NCBI RefSeq assembly: GCF_001297125.1
Contig: NZ_LHPC01000044.1
Coordinates: 124,001 to 188,000 of the forward strand
Source: Pseudomonas sp. RIT-PI-q
GTDB lineage: Bacteria; Pseudomonadota; Gammaproteobacteria; Pseudomonadales; Pseudomonadaceae
Length of the DNA: 64,000 nt
Direction: 5' to 3'
Notes under the pieces: generated by a model
Told to the model about the DNA's origin: nothing
Databases searched by the model: none
The model's input: the letters and a program-made list of their open reading frames with translations, nothing else
In this document: positions 26,824 to 35,656 of the stretch, piece by piece
How positions within the stretch are numbered: position 1 is the stretch's first letter
Layout of the letters: each line of letters begins with the position of its first letter
Made by a program: the position numbers and the translations under genes

Positions 26824-28413
26824 TCAGTCCCGCATTTCGGTCTGGCGTTCGACAGGGTCGATCAGCACGGCTTTCTGCTGGCGTACCAGCAGGTCGAGAA
26901 TTTCATCCTGGCGCTCGCCGAGAATCCCCGAGAAGCTGATGCCGCTGGATTTGGTCGGGGCAAGCATGGACACGCGATACAACTCGACGCTCAGCGGCGA
27001 GTCGATCGACAGCGGCCCGCTGCCGTTGCCGGCCAGTTCGCCGCCGACCACGATCAGCGACACCTCGGCGTCGAACGGGTCGAGCTTGATGTCCCGGTCG
27101 GTGTCGCTCAGGTCCTTGATGTGCCCGTAGACACCGGTCAGGCCGTTGGCCATCGACAGGTTTTCGTAGAGGCGGATGTTCACGCTGTTACGAATACGGA
27201 TGCCGTGGCGACGGTTGCTGATCACCTTGTTGGCATACAACAGGTTGTCGGCACTCTCGTAGAGGGTGATGCCGTCCGTGTGGTTCTTGTAGATCTCGTT
27301 GTAGGCGATCAGGTTGTTCACGCTGTTACGGTCGATCACCAGGCCCGACAACTTGTTGTCGTAGCTGCGGTTGTTGAAGATGAAGCTGTCGTTGACCTCA
27401 CGGGAAATAATGATCCCGTGCTTCTTCTTGGTCCCGTACACCGTGTTGTCGGCAATGATCAGACCGTGGGAACGGTCATGCGGGTCGATGCCGTAGACGA
27501 TGTTGTCTTTGTAGGTGTTGCCCTTGACCACGAAGTCGCGGGTTTCGTAGCAGTAGAAGCCGTACCACATGTCCGAGAACTCGGAGCCGACGATCCAGCC
27601 AGTCGGTTCAGGGCGCTTGAGCACCTTGGCCATGTTCGGCGTGTATTGGGAAATACTCACGCCGTAGGACTTACTGTTGGCATAGCCGAAACTGGCGATC
27701 TTGCTGTTCGCGATGTAGGTCTCGGTGCCGCCCCAGGACAGCAGGAACGGACGGAATTCTTTCGGCGAGTTGAACGTCGCCGGACCGTTGTCCTTTTCAC
27801 GCCAGCCAGTGATGTTGGTATCACGCACAAACAGCTGACCGTCGTTGACCAGGAACGAACCGGCCTCTTGGGACAGGCGCAATTCCTGGGTCTGCTTGTC
27901 GATTTCGAGGATGCCGTTCTTACCGACCACGATCGGCAACTTCGCCAGGTACACGCCCGGCGAGGTTTCGCTGAAGTACTGCTTGGGCAGCTTCTTGGCC
28001 AGGTCCTTGAGGTTCATGTAGCCGTCGTCGATGAAGATCGCCTGCGGGATGCCGTGCTGACGCACCACCCACTCGGCCATCTTGTTATCGCCGCCGATGA
28101 AGTCCTTCAGCGCGTCTTCCTGCATCATTCGACGCACGCTGATTTTGCCGGCCTTGGTGCGCACGATTTTCGCGGCAATGGCTTCGGCGGTGTAGCCGGA
28201 GGTGTCCGGCAACTTCGGTTTGGCCAGCTCCAGCGGCGCGGTCGGGGCGCTGCTGACGGTGTAGGTCTTGGCCTGTTGCAAGCCCTTGGCAATGGTCGCC
28301 GGCTGCCCTTTTGGCACAGGGGCGGCCGGCTCCACATTGGCGAAGGCCGCCGAGCTTGCCAGCAGCATCGCGCCGGCCAGCAAGGTGATCGAGCCTCTCT
28401 TCGGACTGTTCAT
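26824..28413 (-). CDS. algG: Mannuronan C5-epimerase AlgG
   Basis: 529 residues. Signal peptide (SITLLAGAMLLASSAAFA) and a right-handed parallel beta-helix made of CASH/NosD-type repeats (for example NTVYGTKKKHGIIISREVN). The catalytic motif DPHDRS is in GIDPHDRSHGLIIADN. It converts polymannuronate residues to guluronate in the periplasm. The ATG at 28413 is chosen because GGGAG lies upstream and the preceding codons have no signal-peptide character. 26 bases separate it from algE. Confidence 0.96.
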   Translation of the reverse strand: MNSPKRGSITLLAGAMLLASSAAFANVEPAAPVPKGQPATIAKGLQQAKTYTVSSAPTAPLELAKPKLPDTSGYTAEAIAAKIVRTKAGKISVRRMMQEDALKDFIGGDNKMAEWVVRQHGIPQAIFIDDGYMNLKDLAKKLPKQYFSETSPGVYLAKLPIVVGKNGILEIDKQTQELRLSQEAGSFLVNDGQLFVRDTNITGWREKDNGPATFNSPKEFRPFLLSWGGTETYIANSKIASFGYANSKSYGVSISQYTPNMAKVLKRPEPTGWIVGSEFSDMWYGFYCYETRDFVVKGNTYKDNIVYGIDPHDRSHGLIIADNTVYGTKKKHGIIISREVNDSFIFNNRSYDNKLSGLVIDRNSVNNLIAYNEIYKNHTDGITLYESADNLLYANKVISNRRHGIRIRNSVNIRLYENLSMANGLTGVYGHIKDLSDTDRDIKLDPFDAEVSLIVVGGELAGNGSGPLSIDSPLSVELYRVSMLAPTKSSGISFSGILGERQDEILDLLVRQQKAVLIDPVERQTEMRD

Positions 28414-28439
28414 GTCAGGAACTCCCTTCGCGGTTCGCA

Positions 28440-29927
28440 TCAGAAGCGCCAGATCACGTCGATAAACGCACGGTGCATGTACGAGTCGACGCCTTTGCCG
28501 TAGGCATCGCCTGGCTTGAACACACCGCCACGCAAACGCACCAGGGCCGAAGGCTCATCGATCGATTGGCTCAGGGAGGCCGGCAGCAGGCCTTGCTTGA
28601 AGTATTTGGTGACGACCACGTCCATTTCCTGGCCGAGGTCTTTGCTGCCATCTTCCAGCGGCAGCGAGGTGCTGGAGAGCACCGCGCCGGTGACGTCGTC
28701 GGTATCGTTCTGTACGGCATTGATGCCGTTGCTGCCGACCGGCTTGTTGCCGTCTACGCGCCAGAATTTGTGGTAGATCACGCTGGCGTCGTATTCGTCG
28801 TTGAGCATCCACGAACCGAACAGGGTGGCGGACTGCATGTTGTTCATTTCGCCGCGGAACGCTTCGCCGAAACGGTGAACCCGCGATTGAGTACCGGTGT
28901 AGTTCGAGCGGTTACTTTCCAGACCGTTCTGTTCGTAATCGGCGCTGGCGCGGGCATAGGCTGCACCGACTTGCCATTGTGGATCGAGGCGCAGACGCAC
29001 GCCCAGGTCGGTGGCCCAGCCATCGACGTTGCCACTGGTTTTGGCCTGGGCCGGCGCGGTGCCGTCGGCGTTCAGCGGGTTGACCTTGTCGCGGTCGCCG
29101 CTCATGCCGGTCACGCTGCCCCAGTAATTGACGGTGTTGGTGTTGCGCCAGTTGTAGGCATCGCTGTCGGCGGTGAGGCCGATCCAGCTGAGGTCGCCAT
29201 TCTGTTTCTTGTCCAGCGAATCGGCAGCCACACCCGGCTCGGCGTAGTCCAGCTTGCCGTCATCGTGGGTGTGATGACCGCGAATACCGACCCAATTGCC
29301 TGGCGTCCACTGATACGCCGCATCGGCGTAAGCGTGCAGGCGATCCTTGTCCTTGGGCGCCAGTTCGGTGAGGTCGGTGCGGTATTCACTGAAGCGTTCG
29401 GCAACACCGGCGTTGGCGCGCAACAGGGTGGTGTCGAAGGTCCAGTTCAGGGCTTCGATGTTGGTGTCGCGCCATTGCCCGTCGTCGTTACGCAGGCGTT
29501 GGCGACCGAGCTTGAGCATCTCGCCGGGGTACGGCGTCAGGCCGCTGTAACCGACCCAGAACTCGCGCATCGCCAGGTAGTTTTTCTTGCTCTTGCGATC
29601 ACCGTTGTCGGTGGTCTGGGTGCCGTCGCTGTCGGACTGTTGCAGGGTGTCCGTCTCGATGATGTCGGTGGACGTGACCGCCTGACCCATGGCGTAGCCG
29701 CTCCACGCGCCGCTCTCGCCATAGATCCATGGACGCAGGTCGAGGCCGACGCCGTTGACGTCGCCGCCGCTCTGCGTACCCAGGTCAGTGTCGTCTTCGG
29801 ACTGGGCGGTGACTTTCACGTCAAGACCGTAGTTCTTGCTTTCGGTCAACGCTGCCAGGGTCGGGCACGACCACAACAGGGCAAATGACAGGCCGATACC
29901 GGCCTTAACGAATGGATTCAACTTCAT
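28440..29927 (-). CDS. algE: Alginate outer-membrane export porin AlgE
   Basis: 495 residues. Signal peptide (GIGLSFALLWSCPTLAA), then alternating amphipathic strands typical of an 18-strand barrel, ending in the aromatic FIDVIWRF, the signature C-terminal strand of outer-membrane proteins. It forms the anionic-polymer export channel with AlgK. It overlaps the algK stop by 4 bases (ATGA), so the two are translationally coupled. Confidence 0.96.
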   Translation of the reverse strand: MKLNPFVKAGIGLSFALLWSCPTLAALTESKNYGLDVKVTAQSEDDTDLGTQSGGDVNGVGLDLRPWIYGESGAWSGYAMGQAVTSTDIIETDTLQQSDSDGTQTTDNGDRKSKKNYLAMREFWVGYSGLTPYPGEMLKLGRQRLRNDDGQWRDTNIEALNWTFDTTLLRANAGVAERFSEYRTDLTELAPKDKDRLHAYADAAYQWTPGNWVGIRGHHTHDDGKLDYAEPGVAADSLDKKQNGDLSWIGLTADSDAYNWRNTNTVNYWGSVTGMSGDRDKVNPLNADGTAPAQAKTSGNVDGWATDLGVRLRLDPQWQVGAAYARASADYEQNGLESNRSNYTGTQSRVHRFGEAFRGEMNNMQSATLFGSWMLNDEYDASVIYHKFWRVDGNKPVGSNGINAVQNDTDDVTGAVLSSTSLPLEDGSKDLGQEMDVVVTKYFKQGLLPASLSQSIDEPSALVRLRGGVFKPGDAYGKGVDSYMHRAFIDVIWRF

Positions 29928-31333
29928 AGGGATTCCTCGCCGTCTTCTTCTTGCAGGGCATGCAGTTCCAGCGTGTTCTGGCTCAAGGCACCACGAACGG
30001 CCTGTTCTTGTTTCAACAGGCGTTGGGCCTCGGCGAGCTGGGCAGGCGGCAGTTGCGCTTCGAGTGTTTGCGCAAGCTCGGTGGCTTGCGGGGTGTCCTG
30101 AGCCTTGGCCAGCTGGCTGAAGACGTAAGCGTTGACCGGGTCGGGCCTGGTGCCCTTGCCTTGGGAAAACAGTTGAGCGATGGCGAAGTCGGCGCTGTTC
30201 TGGCCGTTACGCGCAGCCTTCAACAGGTGATCCAGGGCTTTTTGCGAGTAGACCTTGCCCAGGTAACCACGACGGTAAATCTGGCCGAGGTAGTAATCGG
30301 CGGCGACTTCTTTATCGACGGCTTTCTGGAAATGTTCTTCGGCGACCTTGGCGTCGGCCGGCACCCATTTGCCTTCGTAGTAGAGCTTGCCCAGCAACAG
30401 TTCGGCGCGCGGTTGATCCGCGGCGCGGCCGTTGTCCAGGTACTTCATCATCGCGTCGACGTCGCCCAATTCAGGGAAGTCGTAGAGCAATTGCGCGAGG
30501 CTGACCCAGGAAGCGGGGTAGCCGGGGGCAATGCTTTCGAGCAGCGTCTGAGCGGTTTTCTCGTCGGTCTTGCCCAGGCTGGCATCGCCGAGTACGCGGG
30601 CGACGCTGTCCATGCGCTGGGCGGACACCGTGCCGCGAGCGTGAGCGGCTTGCATCTGTTTGATCAGTTCGGCCTGTTTCTCTGGCTGGGCTTTTTTCTG
30701 ATAGACCGTGGCCAGTTCGACGTAGCAGATATCAGTGGTGTTCAACGCCGCTTTGCAGATGGTTTCCACTTCGTCCAGGTGCTGGTCGTAAGTGCCTTGG
30801 GTGCGATACAGCAGCACCTGGGCCAGGCCCGCTTCCGGCTTGCCTTCGGCGCGCCATTGGCTGATCTGCTGCTGGGCGTTGACGTTGGGGAAACTGTGGG
30901 GGTATTGCAGGTACAGCATCGCCAGCGGAATCAGGGTGTTGCCTTCGCCATTGGCCGAGGCTTTTTTCAACAGGCCTTCGGCTTCGTGCTGTTCGGCTTC
31001 GGTAGAGCCGGGTTTGGCCACCAGCAGGCGACCCAGGCGAGCCTGGGCCCGCGGCGAGACATCGGCCGCGGCGCGGTAAGTCGCCTCGGCCTGCTTGATC
31101 TGCGCCGGGTCACGACTGTCGACCTGGATATCGGCCAGGCCCACTTGGGCTTCGCTGTAACCGAGGTCGGCCAGTTGCTTGTAGTTCTGTTGAGCCAGCG
31201 CGGTGTCGCCGCGCTTGAGGGCTTCGTTGGCCAGGCGCTGGTCGGGCAGGCCGGCGCAACCGGCCAGGCTGACTGCCAGGGCCAGTGAGCACAGCACATA
31301 TCCCCTGTGGGAGCGGGCTTGCCCGCGATTCAT
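29924..31333 (-). CDS. algK: Alginate secretion lipoprotein AlgK, with REP-encoded N-terminus
   Basis: 469 residues. The lipobox LAGC is preceded by SLALAVS, so the Cys at about residue 26 is acylated and the protein is held in the outer membrane. The mature part is a chain of TPR/Sel1-like helical repeats (LLGKLYYEGKWVPADAKVAE; YYLGQIYRRGYLGKVYSQKA) that assembles AlgE and AlgX. The only good in-frame ATG upstream of the lipobox is at 31333, and codons 1-10 (MNRGQARSHR) are the inner arm of a REP element at 31306-31333. An in-frame GTG at the Val of GYVLCS is the alternative, but it would leave almost no positively charged n-region. See findings. Confidence 0.93.
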   Translation of the reverse strand: MNRGQARSHRGYVLCSLALAVSLAGCAGLPDQRLANEALKRGDTALAQQNYKQLADLGYSEAQVGLADIQVDSRDPAQIKQAEATYRAAADVSPRAQARLGRLLVAKPGSTEAEQHEAEGLLKKASANGEGNTLIPLAMLYLQYPHSFPNVNAQQQISQWRAEGKPEAGLAQVLLYRTQGTYDQHLDEVETICKAALNTTDICYVELATVYQKKAQPEKQAELIKQMQAAHARGTVSAQRMDSVARVLGDASLGKTDEKTAQTLLESIAPGYPASWVSLAQLLYDFPELGDVDAMMKYLDNGRAADQPRAELLLGKLYYEGKWVPADAKVAEEHFQKAVDKEVAADYYLGQIYRRGYLGKVYSQKALDHLLKAARNGQNSADFAIAQLFSQGKGTRPDPVNAYVFSQLAKAQDTPQATELAQTLEAQLPPAQLAEAQRLLKQEQAVRGALSQNTLELHALQEEDGEESL

Positions 31334-31392
31334 GCGACTCGGTGCTTCAGAACGACCGCATTGATCCAATCGCGGGCAAGCCCGCTCCCACA
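31306..31392. repeat. REP inverted pair overlapping the algK start
   Basis: Arms TGTGGGAGCGGGCTTGCCCG (31306 onward, extending to the algK ATG at 31333) and its reverse complement (31367-31392) form a near-perfect hairpin between alg44 and algK. The left arm is translated as the first residues of AlgK. Confidence 0.9.
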
Positions 31393-31442
31393 GGGATCGC
31401 GGTGTTTTGAGGAGATTGATGATCATCACGGGCATGTCCTCT

Positions 31443-32612
31443 TTAAAGACCGGCGGCCATGGCTTTGTCGATCAGCCAGTTCATGTTCGGACCACGGGTG
31501 CTATTCACTTCAACCGGGCGACCGGCGAACTTGCTGTCCAGTGGCTCGTCAGGCTTGATTTGCACGCGGATGTCGGACGACAGGTCGGCGCTTTTCAGGC
31601 TGGTGCTGCTGATGATCGTGCCGCTGCGGGTTGTGTCTTCGCCGGCAATCTGGAAGCTGACCTTGGCGCCTGGCAGCACGTCGCCGAACTGGCGATAGGA
31701 GAAGCGCGCTTCGACATTGGCTTCGCTGTTACGCGGCACCAGTTGGAAGATCACGTCGCCCTTGCTGGCGTACTGACCGTCGGCGACCAGTTGCTGGGCC
31801 ACGGTGCAATCGCACGGCGACGTCAGGGTGCCGGTCATTTGCTTGCCGAACAGTTCTTCAACCTTGGCCGGTTGCAGTTGATCTTCGTCCAGATGGCCCT
31901 TGAGCACGTCGAGCATGCTGGTGCTGAAGGTCGCCAGCGGTGCGCCTTTAGCGGCAACGCCGTCGGGTTTGATCAGGCTCTGCACCGTGCCGTCGCGCGG
32001 CATGGTGATGTTCATGCCGGCCACGCTGACCAGGCCGGCCTGGGCGTGGCTGACGAAGTACATGCCGTACACCGACTTGAAGACGAAACCGAATGCCGTC
32101 AGGCCGACGAGGAAAATCGCCAGGCTGAACGTCACCGCACGCAGGCGACCAAATGCCGACATGCCATCGCCGCCGTCCTTGACCTTGCGCGCCTTGGTAA
32201 AGTTGTCGCGCTGCAGGGTCGCCAGCACTTCACCCATGCTGACGATGTCGCCGGCCAGGTGCGAAGTGATCAGGTGGCGCAGGGTGGAAATATCCTGGGG
32301 TTCCAGGTTCTGGAACTGGCAACCGACACGACCGGTCTGGCGATCGAAGGAGCGCACTTGCAGCTCCACGTCCATGGCCAGGCCGAGGTTATCGATGACG
32401 AATTGCAGGCGAGCCTTGTACACATCACCGATCTTCAGTGGCAACTGACCGGCATTAAAGGCCAGGCCGCCAGCGGAGAGGTCGAGGACTCGAGCTTCAA
32501 CCGGGGTCCGGTCAGGACCGAAGAAACGCAACTTGGCCGGAATTTTCACTCGGGCGTGTTGGCGCTGGGCTTCTGACTCATGCACTACGTTGGCGTTGAC
32601 GGCGGTATTCAT
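31443..32612 (-). CDS. alg44: Alginate polymerase co-factor Alg44 (PilZ, c-di-GMP receptor)
   Basis: 389 residues. An N-terminal cytoplasmic PilZ domain carries the c-di-GMP motifs RxxxR (in QRQHARVKIP) and DLSAGGLAF. One TM helix follows (VTFSLAIFLVGLTAFGFVF), then a periplasmic HlyD-like adaptor domain. It binds c-di-GMP to switch on Alg8. It starts 35 bases after the alg8 stop. Confidence 0.96.
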   Translation of the reverse strand: MNTAVNANVVHESEAQRQHARVKIPAKLRFFGPDRTPVEARVLDLSAGGLAFNAGQLPLKIGDVYKARLQFVIDNLGLAMDVELQVRSFDRQTGRVGCQFQNLEPQDISTLRHLITSHLAGDIVSMGEVLATLQRDNFTKARKVKDGGDGMSAFGRLRAVTFSLAIFLVGLTAFGFVFKSVYGMYFVSHAQAGLVSVAGMNITMPRDGTVQSLIKPDGVAAKGAPLATFSTSMLDVLKGHLDEDQLQPAKVEELFGKQMTGTLTSPCDCTVAQQLVADGQYASKGDVIFQLVPRNSEANVEARFSYRQFGDVLPGAKVSFQIAGEDTTRSGTIISSTSLKSADLSSDIRVQIKPDEPLDSKFAGRPVEVNSTRGPNMNWLIDKAMAAGL

Positions 32613-32647
32613 ATGGGCGATTTCCTAGTTAATTCAGGCGAGTTCGG

Positions 32648-34138
32648 TCAGACCATCATCAGCAGCACGGCAACAAAAATGCTGCCGGCGGAGAAGGTCA
32701 TGGTCCGAGACGACCAAGTGTTGAACCAACCTTGAAAGCTGGCGAGATCACGGGTCAGGGAAGTGGGCTGGCGACTCCAGGACTGTCGGTCGAGGCGGAA
32801 GAACACGTAGATCTTCACCAGCGCGCCAACGATCTGGTTGTAATAGAGAATCGCCGGGTAGGCCGGGCCGATCCGGTGACCGGACAACGACAGCAGCACG
32901 GTCAGGATCAGGCGGGTAATGCCGATCCACAGCAGGTAAGCCAGGATGAAGGCGCCGCCGTACTTGAAGCTGGCGATCAGCGCGACGGTCAAGCCCAGCA
33001 GCGAGGTCCACATCGACACGCGCTGATCGAACAGCACCACCGAGGTGAACAGGCCGAGGCGTTTAACCCCCAGGCCCAGGGCGCGGGCGTTCTGGCGCAG
33101 GTTGTTGCCGTACCAGCGGAACATCAGTTTGCGACTGGCCTTGATGAAGCTTTTTTCCGGCGGATGTTCCACGGTGTGGATCGCGGCGTCCGGTACGTAG
33201 AACGTGTCGTAGCCCAGGCGCATCAGGCTGAACCAGCTCGACTTGTCATCACCGGTCAGGAACTTGAAGCGGCCCAGGCGCCAGTGTTGCAGCGAGTCGC
33301 TTTCCACGTCGGCGATGAAGTCCGGGTTGGTGACCACGGTGGCGCGGAATACTGACATCCGGCCGGTCATGGTCAGTACGCGCTTGGACAGGGCCATCGA
33401 GCACATGTTGATGTGGCGTTGGGCAAAGCGCAGTTTGTGCCATTCGGCCATGACGTAACCGCCGCGCACTTCGCAGAACTCGTTGGTGGTCAGGCCGCCG
33501 ACATTGCCGAACAGCTGGAACCACGGCACGGTCTTGAGCACGACGCCCGGGGCCAGCACGGTGTCGCCATCGATCACTGCAACCACGGCGCGGTCGTCCG
33601 GCAAGTGGCGGGAGATGGCGCGAAAACCGTAGGCCAGGCCGTCACGCTTGCCGGTGCCGGGAATACGCACGAAGTCGAGCTTGACGCGAGCCGGTGGATT
33701 CATCCGCGACCACAGGCTTTTCACCAGCTTCTCATCGGACATTTCCACGATGGAGCAGACCATGGTGGTTGGCAGGCCGCAGTCGATCGCTTCGCGAATC
33801 ACCGAGGCATAGACCTGAGCGGTGGTCAGGGCGTCGATACGGAAACTGGTGACCATCAGGAACACATGCGAGGGGTCTGCCGATTTGCCCAGCTTGCGCA
33901 CTTTGCGCCGCAGGTGCGGGTAGACCACGTACAGGAACAGCATGCCGCGCAGAAAGTGCGTGGCACCCATCGAGTAGCGCCAGATCCCGATGAAACCAAT
34001 CAGGAAGATGAAGTCCTTCGACTCGGAGTCGAACGTGGACGCAGGCAACGCCATGGCGATGCCCATCAAAATACTTAGGTAAAACAGCCAACCGGCGGCC
34101 TGAAGTAGGCCGTGCTTTAGCCTGTGCATAATCTGCAT
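32648..34138 (-). CDS. alg8: Alginate polymerase glycosyltransferase Alg8 (GT2)
   Basis: 496 residues. Membrane helices at both ends (LLQAAGWLFYLSILMGIAMA and several after residue 360), with a cytoplasmic GT-A domain between. UDP/GDP-sugar and metal-binding residues are seen in AVIDGDTVLAPG and FLTGDDKSSW (the DDK motif). It polymerises GDP-mannuronate and extrudes the chain. Start at 34138; an ATG three codons later (MHRLKHG) is an equally plausible start. Confidence 0.95.
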   Translation of the reverse strand: MQIMHRLKHGLLQAAGWLFYLSILMGIAMALPASTFDSESKDFIFLIGFIGIWRYSMGATHFLRGMLFLYVVYPHLRRKVRKLGKSADPSHVFLMVTSFRIDALTTAQVYASVIREAIDCGLPTTMVCSIVEMSDEKLVKSLWSRMNPPARVKLDFVRIPGTGKRDGLAYGFRAISRHLPDDRAVVAVIDGDTVLAPGVVLKTVPWFQLFGNVGGLTTNEFCEVRGGYVMAEWHKLRFAQRHINMCSMALSKRVLTMTGRMSVFRATVVTNPDFIADVESDSLQHWRLGRFKFLTGDDKSSWFSLMRLGYDTFYVPDAAIHTVEHPPEKSFIKASRKLMFRWYGNNLRQNARALGLGVKRLGLFTSVVLFDQRVSMWTSLLGLTVALIASFKYGGAFILAYLLWIGITRLILTVLLSLSGHRIGPAYPAILYYNQIVGALVKIYVFFRLDRQSWSRQPTSLTRDLASFQGWFNTWSSRTMTFSAGSIFVAVLLMMV

Positions 34139-34235
34139 CCGTCTCTATCTCGGGCGAGCCTGTGGGGTGGCCCGATGGGGTTAAGGCAGGCTTACGAAAA
34201 CTGGCGACACCCGGTCTGGGTGACGCCAGAAATCC

Positions 34236-34332
34236 TGTAGGAGCTGGCGAAGCCTGCGATCTTTTGATCTTTCGCTTGAAACTCAAATGGATCTGGAAAG
34301 ATCGCAGCCTCGTTTCTCTCGACAGCTCCTAC
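34236..34332. repeat. Inverted repeat between algD and alg8, GATCGCAGCCTCG class
   Basis: Arms at 34236-34272 and 34296-34332 pair through TAGGAGCTG...GATCTTTC with a few mismatches. It occupies about half of the 201-base algD-alg8 gap. Confidence 0.8.
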
Positions 34333-34339
34333 GACCGCG

Positions 34340-35656
34340 TTACCAGCAGATGCCTTCGGTGCGATCAGTTACGCTGGTGGCTTGGGACATGAAGCCGACC
34401 AGGTCGATCACTTGCTTGCCGTGTGGCGCCTGTTCCGCCAGAGCGCGGAATTTCTCGTCACGGTTGCCAAGGATGATCACGTCGGCGTTGTTGATCACGT
34501 CGTCGAAGTCAGCGTTGAGCAGGGACGAGACGTGAGGGATCTTCGACTCGATGTAATCGCGGTTGGCGCCGTGAACACGGGCGTATTCGACGTTGCTGTC
34601 GTAGATGCTCAGGTCGAAACCCTTGCCGATCAGCATTTCCGCCAGATCAACCAGCGGGCTTTCGCGCAGGTCGTCGGTGCCGGCCTTGAAGCTCAGGCCC
34701 AGCAGGGCGACTTTGCGTTTGTCATGGCTGGAGACGATGTCGAACGCGTTCTGCACTTGCGATACGTTGCTGCGCATCAGCGAGTTGAGCAGCGGTGCTT
34801 CCACGTCGAGGGAACCGGCACGGTAGGTCAGGGCGCGGACGTCTTTGGGCAGGCAGGAACCGCCGAAGGCGAAACCAGGGCGCATGTAGTATTGGGACAG
34901 GTTCAGCGTCTTGTCCTGGCAGACCACATCCATCACGACACGACCATCGACGCCGACGGCCTTGGCGATGTTGCCGATCTCGTTGGCGAAGGTCACCTTG
35001 GTGGCGTGCCACACGTTGCAGGTGTACTTGATCATCTCGGCGACAGCGATGTCCTTGCGGATGATCGGCGCGTCGAGTTCTTCGTACAGCGATTGCAGAA
35101 CGTCACCCGAAGCCTTGTCGAATTCGCCGATGACGGTCATCGGTGGCAGGTCGTAATCGGCGATCGCGGTGCTTTCACGCAGGAACTCAGGGTTCACTGC
35201 AACGCCGAAATCAACGCCGGCTTTCTTGCCGGAGCAGTCTTCGAGGATCGGGATCACCACGTTGGCGACGGTGCCCGGGAGCACGGTGCTGCGAACCACG
35301 ATGGTGTGGCGGGAGGTCTTGTCACGCAGGACAAAACCGATCTCGCGGCACACGGCTTCGATGTAGTTCAGTTCCAGGTCGCCGTTCTTCTTGCTCGGCG
35401 TACCGACGCAAATCATCGACAGGTCGGTGTCGCGAATCGCCTCGGCGAAGTTGGTCGTGCCGCGCAATTTGCCCGTCTCGATACCTTTCGCCAGAAGCTC
35501 GCCCAGACCCGGTTCAACAATCGGTGATTTACCGGAGTTGATCATATCGATTTTGTCTTTGGAGATATCGACGCCAACGACGTCATGGCCCCGTGCAGAC
35601 AGGCAACCGGCACATACTGCACCGACGTAACCCAAACCAAATATGCTGATGCGCAT
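34340..35656 (-). CDS. algD: GDP-mannose 6-dehydrogenase
   Basis: 438 residues. NAD-binding motif FGLGYVGAVCAGCLSARGHD at the N-terminus, catalytic Cys near residue 268 in PGFAFGGSCLPKDVRALTYR, and a C-terminal UDP/GDP-sugar-binding domain (LLGLSFKAGTDDLRESPL). It catalyses the four-electron oxidation of GDP-mannose to GDP-mannuronate, the committed step. The ATG at 35656 (MRISIFG) is the standard start; an upstream in-frame Met is not needed. It is the first gene of the operon, preceded by a long regulatory region. Confidence 0.97.
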   Translation of the reverse strand: MRISIFGLGYVGAVCAGCLSARGHDVVGVDISKDKIDMINSGKSPIVEPGLGELLAKGIETGKLRGTTNFAEAIRDTDLSMICVGTPSKKNGDLELNYIEAVCREIGFVLRDKTSRHTIVVRSTVLPGTVANVVIPILEDCSGKKAGVDFGVAVNPEFLRESTAIADYDLPPMTVIGEFDKASGDVLQSLYEELDAPIIRKDIAVAEMIKYTCNVWHATKVTFANEIGNIAKAVGVDGRVVMDVVCQDKTLNLSQYYMRPGFAFGGSCLPKDVRALTYRAGSLDVEAPLLNSLMRSNVSQVQNAFDIVSSHDKRKVALLGLSFKAGTDDLRESPLVDLAEMLIGKGFDLSIYDSNVEYARVHGANRDYIESKIPHVSSLLNADFDDVINNADVIILGNRDEKFRALAEQAPHGKQVIDLVGFMSQATSVTDRTEGICW

